Source of the DNA: Zoogloea sp.
GTDB lineage: Bacteria > Pseudomonadota > Gammaproteobacteria > Burkholderiales > Rhodocyclaceae
Length of the DNA: 53,929 nt
Assembly (NCBI RefSeq): GCF_028693495.1
Contig: NZ_JAQUVG010000010.1
Coordinates: 1-53,929, forward strand
Direction: 5' to 3'
The notes beneath the pieces are model-generated. The model saw only the letters and a program-made list of their open reading frames with translations. It did not search any database and had not been told where the DNA came from. The translations under genes were made by a program, and so were the position numbers. This document shows, piece by piece, positions 1 through 9,767 of this stretch. Positions within the stretch are counted from its first letter, which is position 1. Each line of letters begins with the position of its first letter.

Positions 1-2
1 CT

Positions 3-1757
<1,755 letters not shown>

Positions 1758-1776
1758 GCCAGCGCCAGCGCTGCAC

Positions 1777-1802
1777 CCGGCCCGGACACCTGTCCGGGCC
1801 GG
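1777..1802. terminator. Hairpin between convergent groEL and chrA
   Basis: Perfect 12-bp inverted repeat (CCGGCCCGGACA and its complement) separated by CC, in the 50-base gap between the groEL stop and the chrA stop. It is symmetric and could serve both genes, but neither side is followed by a T tract, so termination is inferred from position and stem strength only. Confidence 0.55.
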
Positions 1803-1807
1803 CAAGC

Positions 1808-3169
1808 TCAAAACAGGGTTGTACCCAGCAGTCCCACGACGGCGCTCGCCCCGATGACCGGGATGACATTCAGGCGGAAGCCGAACAGCGCAAGGGCGGC
1901 CCCCAGGGCGATGAGCGCCGCGCCCCCGTCGAAGTGCCCCCCGAAGCCCTGGGGCCACAGGACATGGTAGGCAAAGAACAGGGCCAGATTGAGGATCACC
2001 CCCACCACCGCCGCGGTAATGGCCGTGAGGGGAGCGGTGAACTTGAGGTCCCCGTGGGTGCGCTCGATCAGCGGCCCCCCCGCCAGAATGAACAGGAAGG
2101 ACGGCAGGAAGGTAAACCAGGTCACCAGGACGGCCGCCGCCACTCCCGCCAGGAGCAGGTGGTCCGGCCCCAGCAGCGCCTGCCCGTAGCCCCCCACGAA
2201 GCCCACGAAACTCACCACCATGATCAGCGGCCCCGGCGTGGTCTCCCCCAGGGCCAGCCCGTCGATCATCTGGGTCCCGGTCAGCCAGCCAAAGTGCTCC
2301 ACCGCGCCCTGATACACATAAGGCAGCACCGCATAGGCCCCCCCGAAGGTGAGCAGGGCCGCCTTGGTGAAGAACCAGCCCATCCGGGTGAGGGTGTGGT
2401 CCCACCCGCCCAGCGCCGTCAGCAAGCCCATGGGCACCAGCCACAGCAGGCTGCCCGCCAGCAGGATGGCGGCCAGGCGCCGGGGCCGGAAACGTGCGTG
2501 TTCCGGCAGGGGCGTGTGGTCATCGATCAGGGCAGGGAGGGATGAGCTGGCCTGAGCGTGGCCACCGCCGCTGCTGAAGCGGTCTGGGGCCCAGCGGCCG
2601 CCCAGATAGCCGATCAGGGCCGCGCCCAGCACGATGGCCGGAAAGGGCAGGTCCAGGGCAAAGATCGCCAGGAAGGACGCGGCGGCCACCGCCCACAGGG
2701 CAGGGTTCTTCAAGGCCCGGGAGCCGATGCGGTGGGTAGCCTGGAGCACGATGGCGGTGACCGCCGGCTTGATGCCGTAAAACAGGCCCGCCACCAGAGG
2801 CTTTTCGCCCCAGGCGAGGTAGACCCAGGAGAGCCCGATCAGGATCAGCAGGGAAGGCAATACGAACAGCGTCCCTGCCACGATGCCCCCCCAGGTCCGG
2901 TGCATCAGCCAGCCCATGTAGGTGGCCAGCTGCTGGGCCTCCGGTCCGGGCAGGACCATGCAGTAGTTGAGCGCATGGAGAAAGCGCCGCTCCGAGATCC
3001 AGCGCCGCTTGTCCACCAGCTCCTGGTGCATGATGGCGATCTGCCCGGCCGGCCCCCCGAAGCTGATGAAACCGAGCTTGAGCCAGAAACGGAACGCCTC
3101 CCAGAAACCCACCGCCGCGGGCGGTGAGCGGACGGGACCGGCAGCGGAGTCTGGAGTGAGCGGATGCAT
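1808..3169 (-). CDS. chrA: Chromate efflux transporter, CHR family
   Basis: Inner-membrane protein of the bidomain CHR family, which exports chromate. The N-terminal half carries FISFGGPAGQIAIMHQE and LPGPEAQQLATYMG. The second half repeats the pattern with KAALLTFGGAYAVLPYV and TTPGPLIMVVSFVGF. About ten or more hydrophobic segments are visible, and 453 residues is usual for long-chain ChrA. I chose ATG 3169 (MHPLTPDS) with AAGG about 10 bases upstream; the reading frame extends to a TTG at 3199 but without support. No chrB regulator is adjacent. It converges with groEL. Confidence 0.93.
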   Translation of the reverse strand: MHPLTPDSAAGPVRSPPAAVGFWEAFRFWLKLGFISFGGPAGQIAIMHQELVDKRRWISERRFLHALNYCMVLPGPEAQQLATYMGWLMHRTWGGIVAGTLFVLPSLLILIGLSWVYLAWGEKPLVAGLFYGIKPAVTAIVLQATHRIGSRALKNPALWAVAAASFLAIFALDLPFPAIVLGAALIGYLGGRWAPDRFSSGGGHAQASSSLPALIDDHTPLPEHARFRPRRLAAILLAGSLLWLVPMGLLTALGGWDHTLTRMGWFFTKAALLTFGGAYAVLPYVYQGAVEHFGWLTGTQMIDGLALGETTPGPLIMVVSFVGFVGGYGQALLGPDHLLLAGVAAAVLVTWFTFLPSFLFILAGGPLIERTHGDLKFTAPLTAITAAVVGVILNLALFFAYHVLWPQGFGGHFDGGAALIALGAALALFGFRLNVIPVIGASAVVGLLGTTLF

Positions 3170-3232
3170 GGGGTGACGCCTTGTGGATAGGGTTGACAAT
3201 CAGGCCCGCCGGAGGGCTTGCGCGAAGCATTC

Positions 3233-3343
3233 ATGGACAGCATGGATCATCATGACATGCCCGAAAAGGCACATGCCCCTGGTTCCGCTGGAACTCGGAA
3301 AGCTCACGGTAGGGCCGGTCCGTTTCTCCAGGAGAAAGAATGA
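3233..3343 (+). CDS. Possible 36-residue His/Met-rich peptide
   Basis: A short frame starting at ATG 3233 encodes MDSMDHHDMPEKAH then a basic, Gly/Ala-rich tail ending QEKE. Its TGA overlaps the ATG of the next small frame (ATGA arrangement), which hints at translational coupling. The His/Met cluster at the start could bind metal, but nothing proves it. There is no good ribosome binding site. Low confidence. Confidence 0.2.
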   Translation: MDSMDHHDMPEKAHAPGSAGTRKAHGRAGPFLQEKE

Positions 3344-3651
3344 CGACCCGACTGACCCGCATCGATACCGACTACAAGTTCTACCCCTTCAAGGAGCCGA
3401 CGCTCTGGACGCTGACGAGTTATCAGTTTGACGAGTGCAAGCTCAACCTCCTGTGGCTTGTCTGTCCTGAAATCGACAGGTACCACGATCAGCCCTGGGG
3501 CGGTAACCTCATCGCCCGCGATATCGACACGTACATGGACAGGAGGACGCGCAAATTCATGCAGCTTCCCCCGCTGGATGCGGTGGAGCAGCAGGACCGC
3601 CCTGGCCATCAAGGTAAAAAAACGCCCGGACACGGGCGTATCCGGGCGTAA
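3340..3651 (+). CDS. Small protein of unknown function
   Basis: 103-residue frame (MTTRLTRIDTDYKFYPF...) preceded by a good ribosome binding site, AGGAGAAAG, 5-6 bases before ATG. The sequence is aromatic-rich and soluble, with no recognised family. Its last ten codons run through the terminator of the opposite-strand cysteine desulfurase gene, which is odd for a conserved protein. The opposite strand also has a 109-residue open frame here, which I consider a shadow. Existence of the protein is plausible but unproven. Confidence 0.4.
   Translation: MTTRLTRIDTDYKFYPFKEPTLWTLTSYQFDECKLNLLWLVCPEIDRYHDQPWGGNLIARDIDTYMDRRTRKFMQLPPLDAVEQQDRPGHQGKKTPGHGRIRA
3616..3649 (-). terminator. Rho-independent terminator of the encapsulin operon
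   Basis: On the minus strand a 9-bp perfect stem (ACGCCCGGA / TCCGGGCGT) with a 10-base loop is followed directly by TTTTTT. It lies 22 bases beyond the stop of the cysteine desulfurase gene, so it is the natural end of the rhodanese-encapsulin-desulfurase transcript. Confidence 0.8.
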
Positions 3652-3671
3652 CTCCTGACAGGCATTGCACT

Positions 3672-5534
3672 TCAGCGGCCAATCCGGCCCTTGCCCCGGG
3701 CCAGCCGGTGGAGCACCGCGACGAGATGGTCGATCTCTTCACAGGTGTTGTAGAAGGCCAGAGACGGGCGGACCGTGGCCTCCTGGCCGAAGCGGCGCAG
3801 GATGGGCTGGGCGCAGTGGTGGCCGGAGCGCACCGCGATGCCTTCCTCGTTGAGGGCGCGGCCCACTTCTTCCGGACGGTAGCCGTCCAGCACGAAGGAC
3901 AGCACGCTGGCCTTGTCCCGGGCGGTGCCGATCAGCTTGAGGCCGGGCACGCTGAGCACCCCGCGGGTAGCATAGACCAGCAGGTCATGCTCGTAGCGGG
4001 CGATGTTGTCCATGCCGAGCCGTTCCACGTAGTCGATGGCCGCACCCAGGCCAACGGCGTCGGCGATGTTGCCGGTGCCCGCCTCGAAGCGAGTGGGGGC
4101 GCCGTGGTAGAGGGTCTTCTCGAAGGTGACGTCGGCAATCATGTTGCCGCCGCCCTGCCAGGGAGGCATGTCGTCGAGGAGGGCCTTCCTGCCGTACACC
4201 GCACCGATGCCGGTGGGCGCGAACACCTTGTGGCCGGAGAAGACGAAGAAGTCTGCGCCGATTTCCTGGACGTTGACCCGCATGTGGGAGACCGACTGGG
4301 CGCCGTCCACCACCGCCACCGCGCCGGCCTGGTGGGCCAGGGCCACGATCTCCTTCACCGGCACCACGGTGCCGAGGGCGTTGGAGACCTGGGTCACCGA
4401 GACGATCCGGGTGCGGGCGGTGAGCAGCCTGCGGTATTCCTCCAGAATCACCTGGCCCGTGTCGTCCACCGGGATCACCTTGATCCGGGCGCCCTTGGCA
4501 GCGGCGAGCTGCTGCCAGGGCACGATGTTGGCGTGGTGCTCCAGGTGGGAGACGATGATCTCGTCCCCCTCTCCCACATTCTGCCAACCCCAGGTCTTGG
4601 CGATCAGGTTGATGCCTTCGGTAGCCCCGCGCACGAAGATGATCTCATCCACCGAACTGGCGCCCAAGAAGCGGGCGACCTTGCTGCGCGCGCCTTCGTA
4701 GGCATCCGTGGCCCGCGCTGCCAGCTCGTGGGCGGCCCGGTGGATGTTGGAGTTTTCGTGCTGGTAGAACCACGCCAGCCGGTCAATGACTGCCTGGGGC
4801 TTGTGGGTGGTGGCCGCATTGTCGAACCAGATCAGCGGCTTGCCATTGACCCGCTCCTGCAGGATCGGGAAATCCCGCCGCACCGCATTCACGTCGAAAA
4901 CGGGAGAGGCCGAGGGCTGGGCCAGGGGCAGGTCGGCTTTCCGGTCGGGCACGCTGGCGCTGTCCAGAAAGTAGAAGTGCCCCGCCTGCGGGGTGGCAGG
5001 GGCCGTGGCGGCACGCCGGTCACTGGCGATTTCAGCCAGCAGGGCGTGCAGCTCCCCTTCGCCGGGCAGGCCAAAGCTCTGGGGCACCACCCGGTTTTCC
5101 GCCAGTGGCAGGGCGTTGCCTGCCGACGACGGATAGGCGCTGGCCTCCCCGAGAAAATAATAGGGCGTGGACGGGGCCAGCTGCGGCGATGAAGCTGGCG
5201 GGCTGAGGGTAGGCAGGGCCGCAGCATAGGCCTCCGGCACGCCTGGCGCCGGGGCGCCGGCCTGGCTGGAGAGGCCTGCGGGATCTGCGGAGACGGACGG
5301 AGACGGACGCGGCGGGGCCTGCACGGGGGCAATCCGCGGCCCGGGCTCGCCGAGGCGGATCTCAGGGTCTGCGGGGAGCGCGGCCGGGACGGGGTAAGCG
5401 CCGGCGCCGGCGCCGTTGGGAAGTGCCGCGAAGAACTCCCCGGCCAGGCGGGCCAGGGTCAGTTCATCCGGCAGTCCCGCAGGCGCGGCGCTCAGTCCGG
5501 CCACACCCTCACTTGTAGGTGTCGGGATACTCAT
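3672..5534 (-). CDS. Cysteine desulfurase, encapsulin cargo with long N-terminal extension
   Basis: PLP enzyme of the SufS/CsdA class that converts cysteine to alanine and enzyme-bound persulfide. The catalytic core begins near residue 213 and has the PLP lysine in FSGHKVFAPTG (K436), the PLP-contact histidine in LEHHANIVPW and the persulfide cysteine in RSGHHCAQP (C574). Before it lies a ~210-residue Pro/Ala-rich, probably disordered region with islands LARLAGEFFAALP (28-39), YYFLGEAS and HFYFLDSAS (near 126 and 186). Known family 2A encapsulin systems use such an extension to load the desulfurase into the shell; plain SufS is ~400 residues. I chose ATG 5534 (MSIPTPTSEG), which overlaps the shell gene by 26 bases and suggests coupled translation. 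No sufE or sufBCD is present. Confidence 0.93.
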   Translation of the reverse strand: MSIPTPTSEGVAGLSAAPAGLPDELTLARLAGEFFAALPNGAGAGAYPVPAALPADPEIRLGEPGPRIAPVQAPPRPSPSVSADPAGLSSQAGAPAPGVPEAYAAALPTLSPPASSPQLAPSTPYYFLGEASAYPSSAGNALPLAENRVVPQSFGLPGEGELHALLAEIASDRRAATAPATPQAGHFYFLDSASVPDRKADLPLAQPSASPVFDVNAVRRDFPILQERVNGKPLIWFDNAATTHKPQAVIDRLAWFYQHENSNIHRAAHELAARATDAYEGARSKVARFLGASSVDEIIFVRGATEGINLIAKTWGWQNVGEGDEIIVSHLEHHANIVPWQQLAAAKGARIKVIPVDDTGQVILEEYRRLLTARTRIVSVTQVSNALGTVVPVKEIVALAHQAGAVAVVDGAQSVSHMRVNVQEIGADFFVFSGHKVFAPTGIGAVYGRKALLDDMPPWQGGGNMIADVTFEKTLYHGAPTRFEAGTGNIADAVGLGAAIDYVERLGMDNIARYEHDLLVYATRGVLSVPGLKLIGTARDKASVLSFVLDGYRPEEVGRALNEEGIAVRSGHHCAQPILRRFGQEATVRPSLAFYNTCEEIDHLVAVLHRLARGKGRIGR

Positions 5535-6438
5535 GGTACTTGCCGATCTCCACATCATCAAGGACAGCCAGTGCATCGTCGGTCAGCACGGCCAGGGAGC
5601 AGTAAAGGGAAATCAGGTAGGACGCGATGGCGTTGCGGTTGATGCCCATGAAGCGCACGGAGAGGCCCGGGCTCTGCTCGCCGGCCACCCCGGGCTGGAA
5701 CAGCCCCACTACGCCCTGACGCTTCTCGCCGGTGCGCAGCAGGATGATCTTGGTCTTGCCATCCTCGATCGGCACCTTGTCCGACGGGATCAGCGGGATG
5801 CCGCGCCAGGTAAGGAACTGGGAGCCGAACAGGCTGACGGTGGGGGGCGGCACGCCGCGGCGGGTGCACTCACGGCCGAAGGCGGCGATGGCAAGGGGAT
5901 GGGTGAGGAAGAAACCCGGCTCCTTCCAGACCTTGGTGATCAGGTCATCCAAGTCGTCCGGAGTCGGCGCACCGGTGAGCGTGGAAATGCGCTGGTCATC
6001 GTGGACGTTGGCGAGCAGGCCATAGTCCGGGTTGTTGATGAGCTCGCTTTCCTGGCGCTCCTTGATGATCTCGATGGTGAGACGGAGCTGTTCCTTGATC
6101 TGGTCGTGGGGGCTGCTGTAGAGATCCGAGACGCGGGTGTGCACGTCGAGGATGGTGGTGACCGCGTTGAGGAAGTACTCCCGGGGCTGCTCGTCGTAGT
6201 CCACATAGGTCTGGGGCAGCTCGGACTCGTCGCGCTGGGAGCAGGCCACACGCACGTCACGGGGGTTCTTGACCTGGTTCAGACGGTAGATGCCGGCCTC
6301 GACGGGCAACCACTGGAGCAGGTGCACCAGCCAGCGCGGCGAAATGGTGGACAGCTGGGGAACGGTCTTGGTGGCGTTGGCCAGCTGCCGTGCGGCGTTG
6401 TCGCCAAGGGCAGTCGGGACGTCATGATGCTCGGCCAT
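5509..6438 (-). CDS. Family 2A encapsulin shell protein (SrpI-like)
   Basis: HK97-fold protein that self-assembles into an icosahedral protein compartment. At 309 residues it matches the length of Synechococcus SrpI (major membrane protein I) and shows hallmark stretches such as ARQLANATKTVPQ, ISPRWLVHLLQW, VTTILDVHTRVSDLYSSP, IKERQESELINNPDYGLL and MGINRNAIASYL. It has no cyclic-nucleotide-binding insert, which separates it from family 2B. AAGGAA precedes ATG 6438. The shell gene lies between the rhodanese and the cargo desulfurase on one strand. In characterised relatives the particle stores elemental sulfur produced from cysteine by the cargo; applying that here is inference. Confidence 0.95.
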   Translation of the reverse strand: MAEHHDVPTALGDNAARQLANATKTVPQLSTISPRWLVHLLQWLPVEAGIYRLNQVKNPRDVRVACSQRDESELPQTYVDYDEQPREYFLNAVTTILDVHTRVSDLYSSPHDQIKEQLRLTIEIIKERQESELINNPDYGLLANVHDDQRISTLTGAPTPDDLDDLITKVWKEPGFFLTHPLAIAAFGRECTRRGVPPPTVSLFGSQFLTWRGIPLIPSDKVPIEDGKTKIILLRTGEKRQGVVGLFQPGVAGEQSPGLSVRFMGINRNAIASYLISLYCSLAVLTDDALAVLDDVEIGKYHEYPDTYK

Positions 6439-6553
6439 GGAAATTCCTTATCGCTTAAAGTAAAAACGTTATGAATAAATTGAATATACAAGTGTCGTGC
6501 CGGGCCGACTGCTGCTCAACCCGGTATGGCGGGGGAAATGGGGCCGCGCCGGC

Positions 6554-7060
6554 TCAGTCCTGGATCCAGGGCAGGCCGTGGTGACGCCAGCCTCCCAGGC
6601 TGCCGCGGCGCTGCTGCGCGTCGATCTCGCCTTCAAACCCTTCGAGAATGTTGAAGGCGCTGGTAAAGCCTGCCCTGGCAGCGGCTTCGGCGGCCAGGAC
6701 CGAGCGCTTGCCGCTACGGCACAGGAAGACGATGACCTGATCCTTGGCGAGCTTGGCGTCCAGTTCCTTGACGAAGCGCGGGTTGCGCGTCATGGCCGTG
6801 CCGGTGGCCCAGGCCACATGCAGGCCAGCCGGCACCTGGCCGACGAACTTGCGCTCCTCGGCGGTACGCACATCCACCAGGGTGGCGCGACCGTGACTGA
6901 CGAGGGCCCAGGCATCACCGGGAGACAGCCCGCCGGCATAAGCCAGGCCCTCGCCGCGGGCACGCTCGCGGGCGTTCTCGAGAATCGTTTCGGCGATATC
7001 CGCACTACCGCCCGCCGGCGGGATCGCGTTGGCAGCAGAGGCGAGGCTGGAATCGAGCAT
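6554..7060 (-). CDS. Single-domain rhodanese of the encapsulin operon
   Basis: Sulfurtransferase with an active loop CRSGKRS (catalytic C114 within VFLCRSGKRS), preceded by the VDVRTAEER motif and followed by the usual NILEGFEGE. An N-terminal segment of about 45 residues precedes the domain. No signal peptide, so cytosolic. GGGAGAA lies 6 bases before ATG 7060. It is the first gene of the operon, 115 bases before the shell gene. Rhodaneses often accompany family 2A encapsulins and probably pass sulfane sulfur to or from the desulfurase. The serine acetyltransferase often seen in such loci is missing here. Confidence 0.9.
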   Translation of the reverse strand: MLDSSLASAANAIPPAGGSADIAETILENARERARGEGLAYAGGLSPGDAWALVSHGRATLVDVRTAEERKFVGQVPAGLHVAWATGTAMTRNPRFVKELDAKLAKDQVIVFLCRSGKRSVLAAEAAARAGFTSAFNILEGFEGEIDAQQRRGSLGGWRHHGLPWIQD

Positions 7061-7176
7061 GGAGGTTCTCCCGGAAAGGTGGAGCTGCGCGCCGTATGCG
7101 CAACCGATGGGAGAACATTACCGAGGGGACTGGACAGGATGAACCAAGAAGAATTCAGAAGCCTTGCAGACGACAC

Positions 7177-7192
7177 CTGCAATAGATTGCAG
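7177..7192. promoter_or_regulatory. 16-bp palindrome upstream of the encapsulin operon
   Basis: CTGCAATAGATTGCAG has 7-base arms matching perfectly around AG. A third copy of the half-site, TTGCAG, sits at 7164-7169. It lies about 120 bases upstream of the rhodanese start in the only large gap before the operon, so an operator for a dimeric regulator is plausible. The regulator is unknown. Confidence 0.4.
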
Positions 7193-7228
7193 ATTAAATG
7201 CTAAGCGGACTCGACGATGGGTCAGGGT

Positions 7229-7265
7229 GCGCCGGTGGCCCGGCAGACAGGATGGCCACCGGCGC
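7229..7265. terminator. Hairpin after tonB
   Basis: Perfect 12-bp stem (GCGCCGGTGGCC and its complement) with a 13-base loop, 27 bases beyond the tonB stop on the minus strand. No T tract follows. It separates the exb/tonB transcript from the encapsulin operon. Confidence 0.5.
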
Positions 7266-7291
7266 GGGGGGAGCGGCAGCTGCCGCGGGGA

Positions 7292-7939
7292 TCAGCCCGC
7301 CTCGAAGACGAACTGCTGGGTGGCGACGATTTCATTGTCGCCGGAGACGCACTTGTACTGCAGCATGGCGCTGCGTACGGCGGAGTGGAAGACCTTGGGC
7401 CCGGACAGGATGGTGACCTCCCGCACGGCCCCTTCCCGGATGAGGGCCTGGGCACGGATCACGCCACCGACGCCTTCGGCCCCCCGGGGCACTTCAGGAC
7501 GGACCTGCCCGGGGCAGCTTGCCGCGATGTCCTGACGAACGGGCCTGGGCGCCGCTGCCGGAGGCGCAGGGGGCGCAGGCGGCTCGATCCGAGCCGGCTC
7601 GGGCGGCGGGGTCGGGCTTGAGGCAGCGATCACCGGGGCCGCTGCGGGGGGCGCAATCTCGGGGGGCGGCACGTAGGCGGGGGGCGGCGGCGCCTTGGGC
7701 TTGGGCGCCTGCTCCAGCTTGGCCACCTTGGGCGGGGGAGGCGGCGGCGGAGGCAGCTTGACCTCCTGGATCACCGCCGCATCCAGCGGCTTCTTGATGA
7801 CCTTGACGATATCCCGGGCCAGGCCCGACACCAGCGCATAGCCGATCACGACGTGGAGCCCGACCACCACGATCAGTCCGGTGGCGCTGCGGGACGGGTC
7901 CTTGGGCTGGAAATGGTAGTTTGCGGTAATTGTGCTCAT
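7292..7939 (-). CDS. tonB: TonB energy-transducing protein
   Basis: Periplasm-spanning protein that carries proton-motive energy from ExbBD to outer-membrane TonB-dependent receptors. One N-terminal membrane anchor (GLIVVVGLHVVIGYALV, residues ~21-37) is followed by a long proline-rich rod ([17 protein letters not shown]) and a C-terminal domain of about 80 residues with VREVTILSGPKVF. The ATG overlaps the stop of the upstream exbD (ATGA), so it is the last gene of an exbB-exbD-exbD-tonB operon. No TonB-dependent receptor gene lies in the window. Confidence 0.9.
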   Translation of the reverse strand: MSTITANYHFQPKDPSRSATGLIVVVGLHVVIGYALVSGLARDIVKVIKKPLDAAVIQEVKLPPPPPPPPKVAKLEQAPKPKAPPPPAYVPPPEIAPPAAAPVIAASSPTPPPEPARIEPPAPPAPPAAAPRPVRQDIAASCPGQVRPEVPRGAEGVGGVIRAQALIREGAVREVTILSGPKVFHSAVRSAMLQYKCVSGDNEIVATQQFVFEAG

Positions 7940-8367
7940 TCTATGAATTGCTCGCTTCCAATGACGCCAATCTTGGTGAGCCCCGAGCGCTTGGTTGCCG
8001 CCAGGATACTCGCCACCACTTCGTAACGAGCCTGCCGGTCAGGGCGCAGGTGCACCTCCGGCTGCTCGGCCAAGGCCGCCACGTCCTTCATCTTCTGCTC
8101 CAGCTCGGCGCCGCCGGCCACGGGCACGCCCTGCCAGTGCACGACGCTGTTGGCGTCCACGTCGATCTTCACCACCTCCGGCTGAACCGTACTGGGCGGC
8201 GGCGTGCCGACCGGCAGGTTGAGGTTGACCGAGTGAAGCTGGATCGGGATGGTGATGATGAGCATCACCAGCAGCACCAGCATCACGTCGATCAGCGGCG
8301 TGGTGTTGATGTCCATCATCACTTCCGGTTCGGAGCTGGCAGTGCCGCTCCCCACGTTCATACCCAT
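7936..8367 (-). CDS. exbD: ExbD, second copy
   Basis: Single-pass inner-membrane protein of the ExbBD proton channel. The transmembrane helix carries the essential aspartate in NTTPLIDVMLVLLVM (D27), followed by a periplasmic domain. I set the start at ATG 8367 (MGMNVGSG) with GGGGAGAG just upstream; the longer frame to 8472 overlaps the previous exbD and is not believed. 143 residues is normal. Two consecutive exbD genes are common in proteobacterial exbBDD-tonB loci and suggest a heteromeric complex. Confidence 0.92.
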   Translation of the reverse strand: MGMNVGSGTASSEPEVMMDINTTPLIDVMLVLLVMLIITIPIQLHSVNLNLPVGTPPPSTVQPEVVKIDVDANSVVHWQGVPVAGGAELEQKMKDVAALAEQPEVHLRPDRQARYEVVASILAATKRSGLTKIGVIGSEQFIE

Positions 8368-8380
8368 GACTGCTCTCCCC

Positions 8381-8809
8381 TTAACCGCCGCGGGCCGGCG
8401 GTTCGGTGATGAAGGCCACCTTGCCGATCCCGGCGAGCTGGCACGCGTAGAGGATCTTGCCGACCCCCTCATACCGGGCCGTGAGATCGCCCCGGATCTG
8501 TACTTCAGGTTGCGGCTCCTTCACGGAGACCTTCTTGAGGTGCTCCACCAGGGCCCGGGTGCTGGCCACCCGGGCATCCTGGAGATAGATCCCGTTGTCG
8601 CTGTCCACCGAGATCACCAGGTTCTCGGGTTTGGACTCACGGACCTCTACGGTTTCCTTGGGCAGTTCCACCTGCACCGAGGTGTTCACCACGGGAATGG
8701 TGATGAGGAAAATGATCAGGAGAACCAGCATCACATCCACCAGAGGGGTGGTGTTGATCGCCGACATCACCTCGTCATCGCCCTCGGCGGGCGCTGCGCT
8801 GATGGCCAT
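8381..8809 (-). CDS. exbD: ExbD, first copy
   Basis: 142-residue ExbD/TolR-family protein with the conserved membrane aspartate in NTTPLVDVMLVLLIIF (D25) and a periplasmic C-terminal domain ending VAFITEPPARGG. It follows exbB by 18 bases and precedes the second exbD by 13 bases on the minus strand. It is related to but clearly diverged from the second copy in the periplasmic part, so the pair is not a recent duplication. Confidence 0.92.
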   Translation of the reverse strand: MAISAAPAEGDDEVMSAINTTPLVDVMLVLLIIFLITIPVVNTSVQVELPKETVEVRESKPENLVISVDSDNGIYLQDARVASTRALVEHLKKVSVKEPQPEVQIRGDLTARYEGVGKILYACQLAGIGKVAFITEPPARGG

Positions 8810-8827
8810 GATGGTTGCTCCGGCAGG

Positions 8828-9613
8828 TCAGGCTTTGCTGGCGGAGGCCAGGATCACCGAATGCAGGTCGGAGCCGAAGGCGCGAACTTCGTCCAGCACA
8901 CCCTTGTTGCGGCGGACCAGCCAGTTGTAACCGAGCACGGCAGGCACCGCGACGGCCAGCCCGATGGCGGTCATGATCAAGGCCTCACCCACGGGACCGG
9001 CTACCTTGTCGATGGAGGCCTGACCGGCCACGCCGATCGCGGTGAGGGCGTGGTAGATCCCCCACACGGTGCCGAACAGGCCAACGAAGGGCGCCGTGGA
9101 GCCGACCGTCGCCAGGAAGGCCAGCCCGCCCTGGAGGCGGCTCTGGATGCGCTCGATGGCGCGCTGGATCGAGAGGGTCACCCATTCGTTGAAGCCCACA
9201 TGCTGGAGCAGGCCGTCATGCTTCTTGGTGGCCTCGATGCCGGCCTCGGCGATGAAGCGGAAGGGGCTGGAGCCTTCCAGGTTTTCGGTGCCCTGCTGGA
9301 CGGAGCTGGCGGCCCAGAACTGGGTGGCGGTCTTCTTGGACTGGCGGGCGATCTTGGACTGCTCCAGCAGCTTGACGATGATCACGTACCAGCTGCCCAC
9401 GCTCATGATCAGCAGGAGCAGCAGCACGGTCTTGGCCACCGCATCACTGCCCTTCCACAGGGCTTCGATGCCGTAGGGGTTCTCCACCACGGTGGTCGCC
9501 GCCGCCTGGGCAAAACTGCTGCCTACCTGGGCCATGCCGACTACCCCTGCAGCCACATAGGACAGCAGGGAAGAAAGACGGGAACGCTGCCGGCCTGGGT
9601 TGAAATGGAACAT
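8828..9613 (-). CDS. exbB: ExbB proton-channel subunit
   Basis: Polytopic inner-membrane MotA/TolQ/ExbB-family protein, the pentameric core of the TonB energiser. Visible features are a hydrophobic N-terminal segment that may be a cleaved signal (ending SSFAQA), a helix at VLLLLLIMSVGSWYVIIV, and the family block TVGSTAPFVGLFGTVWGI followed by GLAVAVPAVLGYNWLV. ATG 9613 (MFHFNPG) is preceded by GGAGAAG; the frame continues upstream without a better site. It is the first gene of the operon, downstream of the sigma-54 type promoter at 9768-9783. Confidence 0.93.
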   Translation of the reverse strand: MFHFNPGRQRSRLSSLLSYVAAGVVGMAQVGSSFAQAAATTVVENPYGIEALWKGSDAVAKTVLLLLLIMSVGSWYVIIVKLLEQSKIARQSKKTATQFWAASSVQQGTENLEGSSPFRFIAEAGIEATKKHDGLLQHVGFNEWVTLSIQRAIERIQSRLQGGLAFLATVGSTAPFVGLFGTVWGIYHALTAIGVAGQASIDKVAGPVGEALIMTAIGLAVAVPAVLGYNWLVRRNKGVLDEVRAFGSDLHSVILASASKA

Positions 9614-9767
9614 GCTTGCTTCTCCAATTGATTGAGGATTTCTTGAAATGATCGACCTGCACGCGAAAAGGAAACTGCCGGCAGAACCGGCAGGACGACC
9701 CGGAAAACACAGAGGGGCGTGAATGCCGGCGCACCAGGGTATTCCCTTGCGCTCGTGGCATTGCCTA

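Noticed and set aside
3304..3633. 109-residue minus-strand frame opposite the small plus-strand gene
   Set aside because: No ribosome binding site and it would start before the operon terminator on the same strand; the plus frame has better start signals.
3666..3676. TTGCACTTCAG shared between the window start (~100-110) and the end of the desulfurase gene
   Set aside because: Only 11 bases and inside coding sequence at 3672; probably coincidence, not a repeat.
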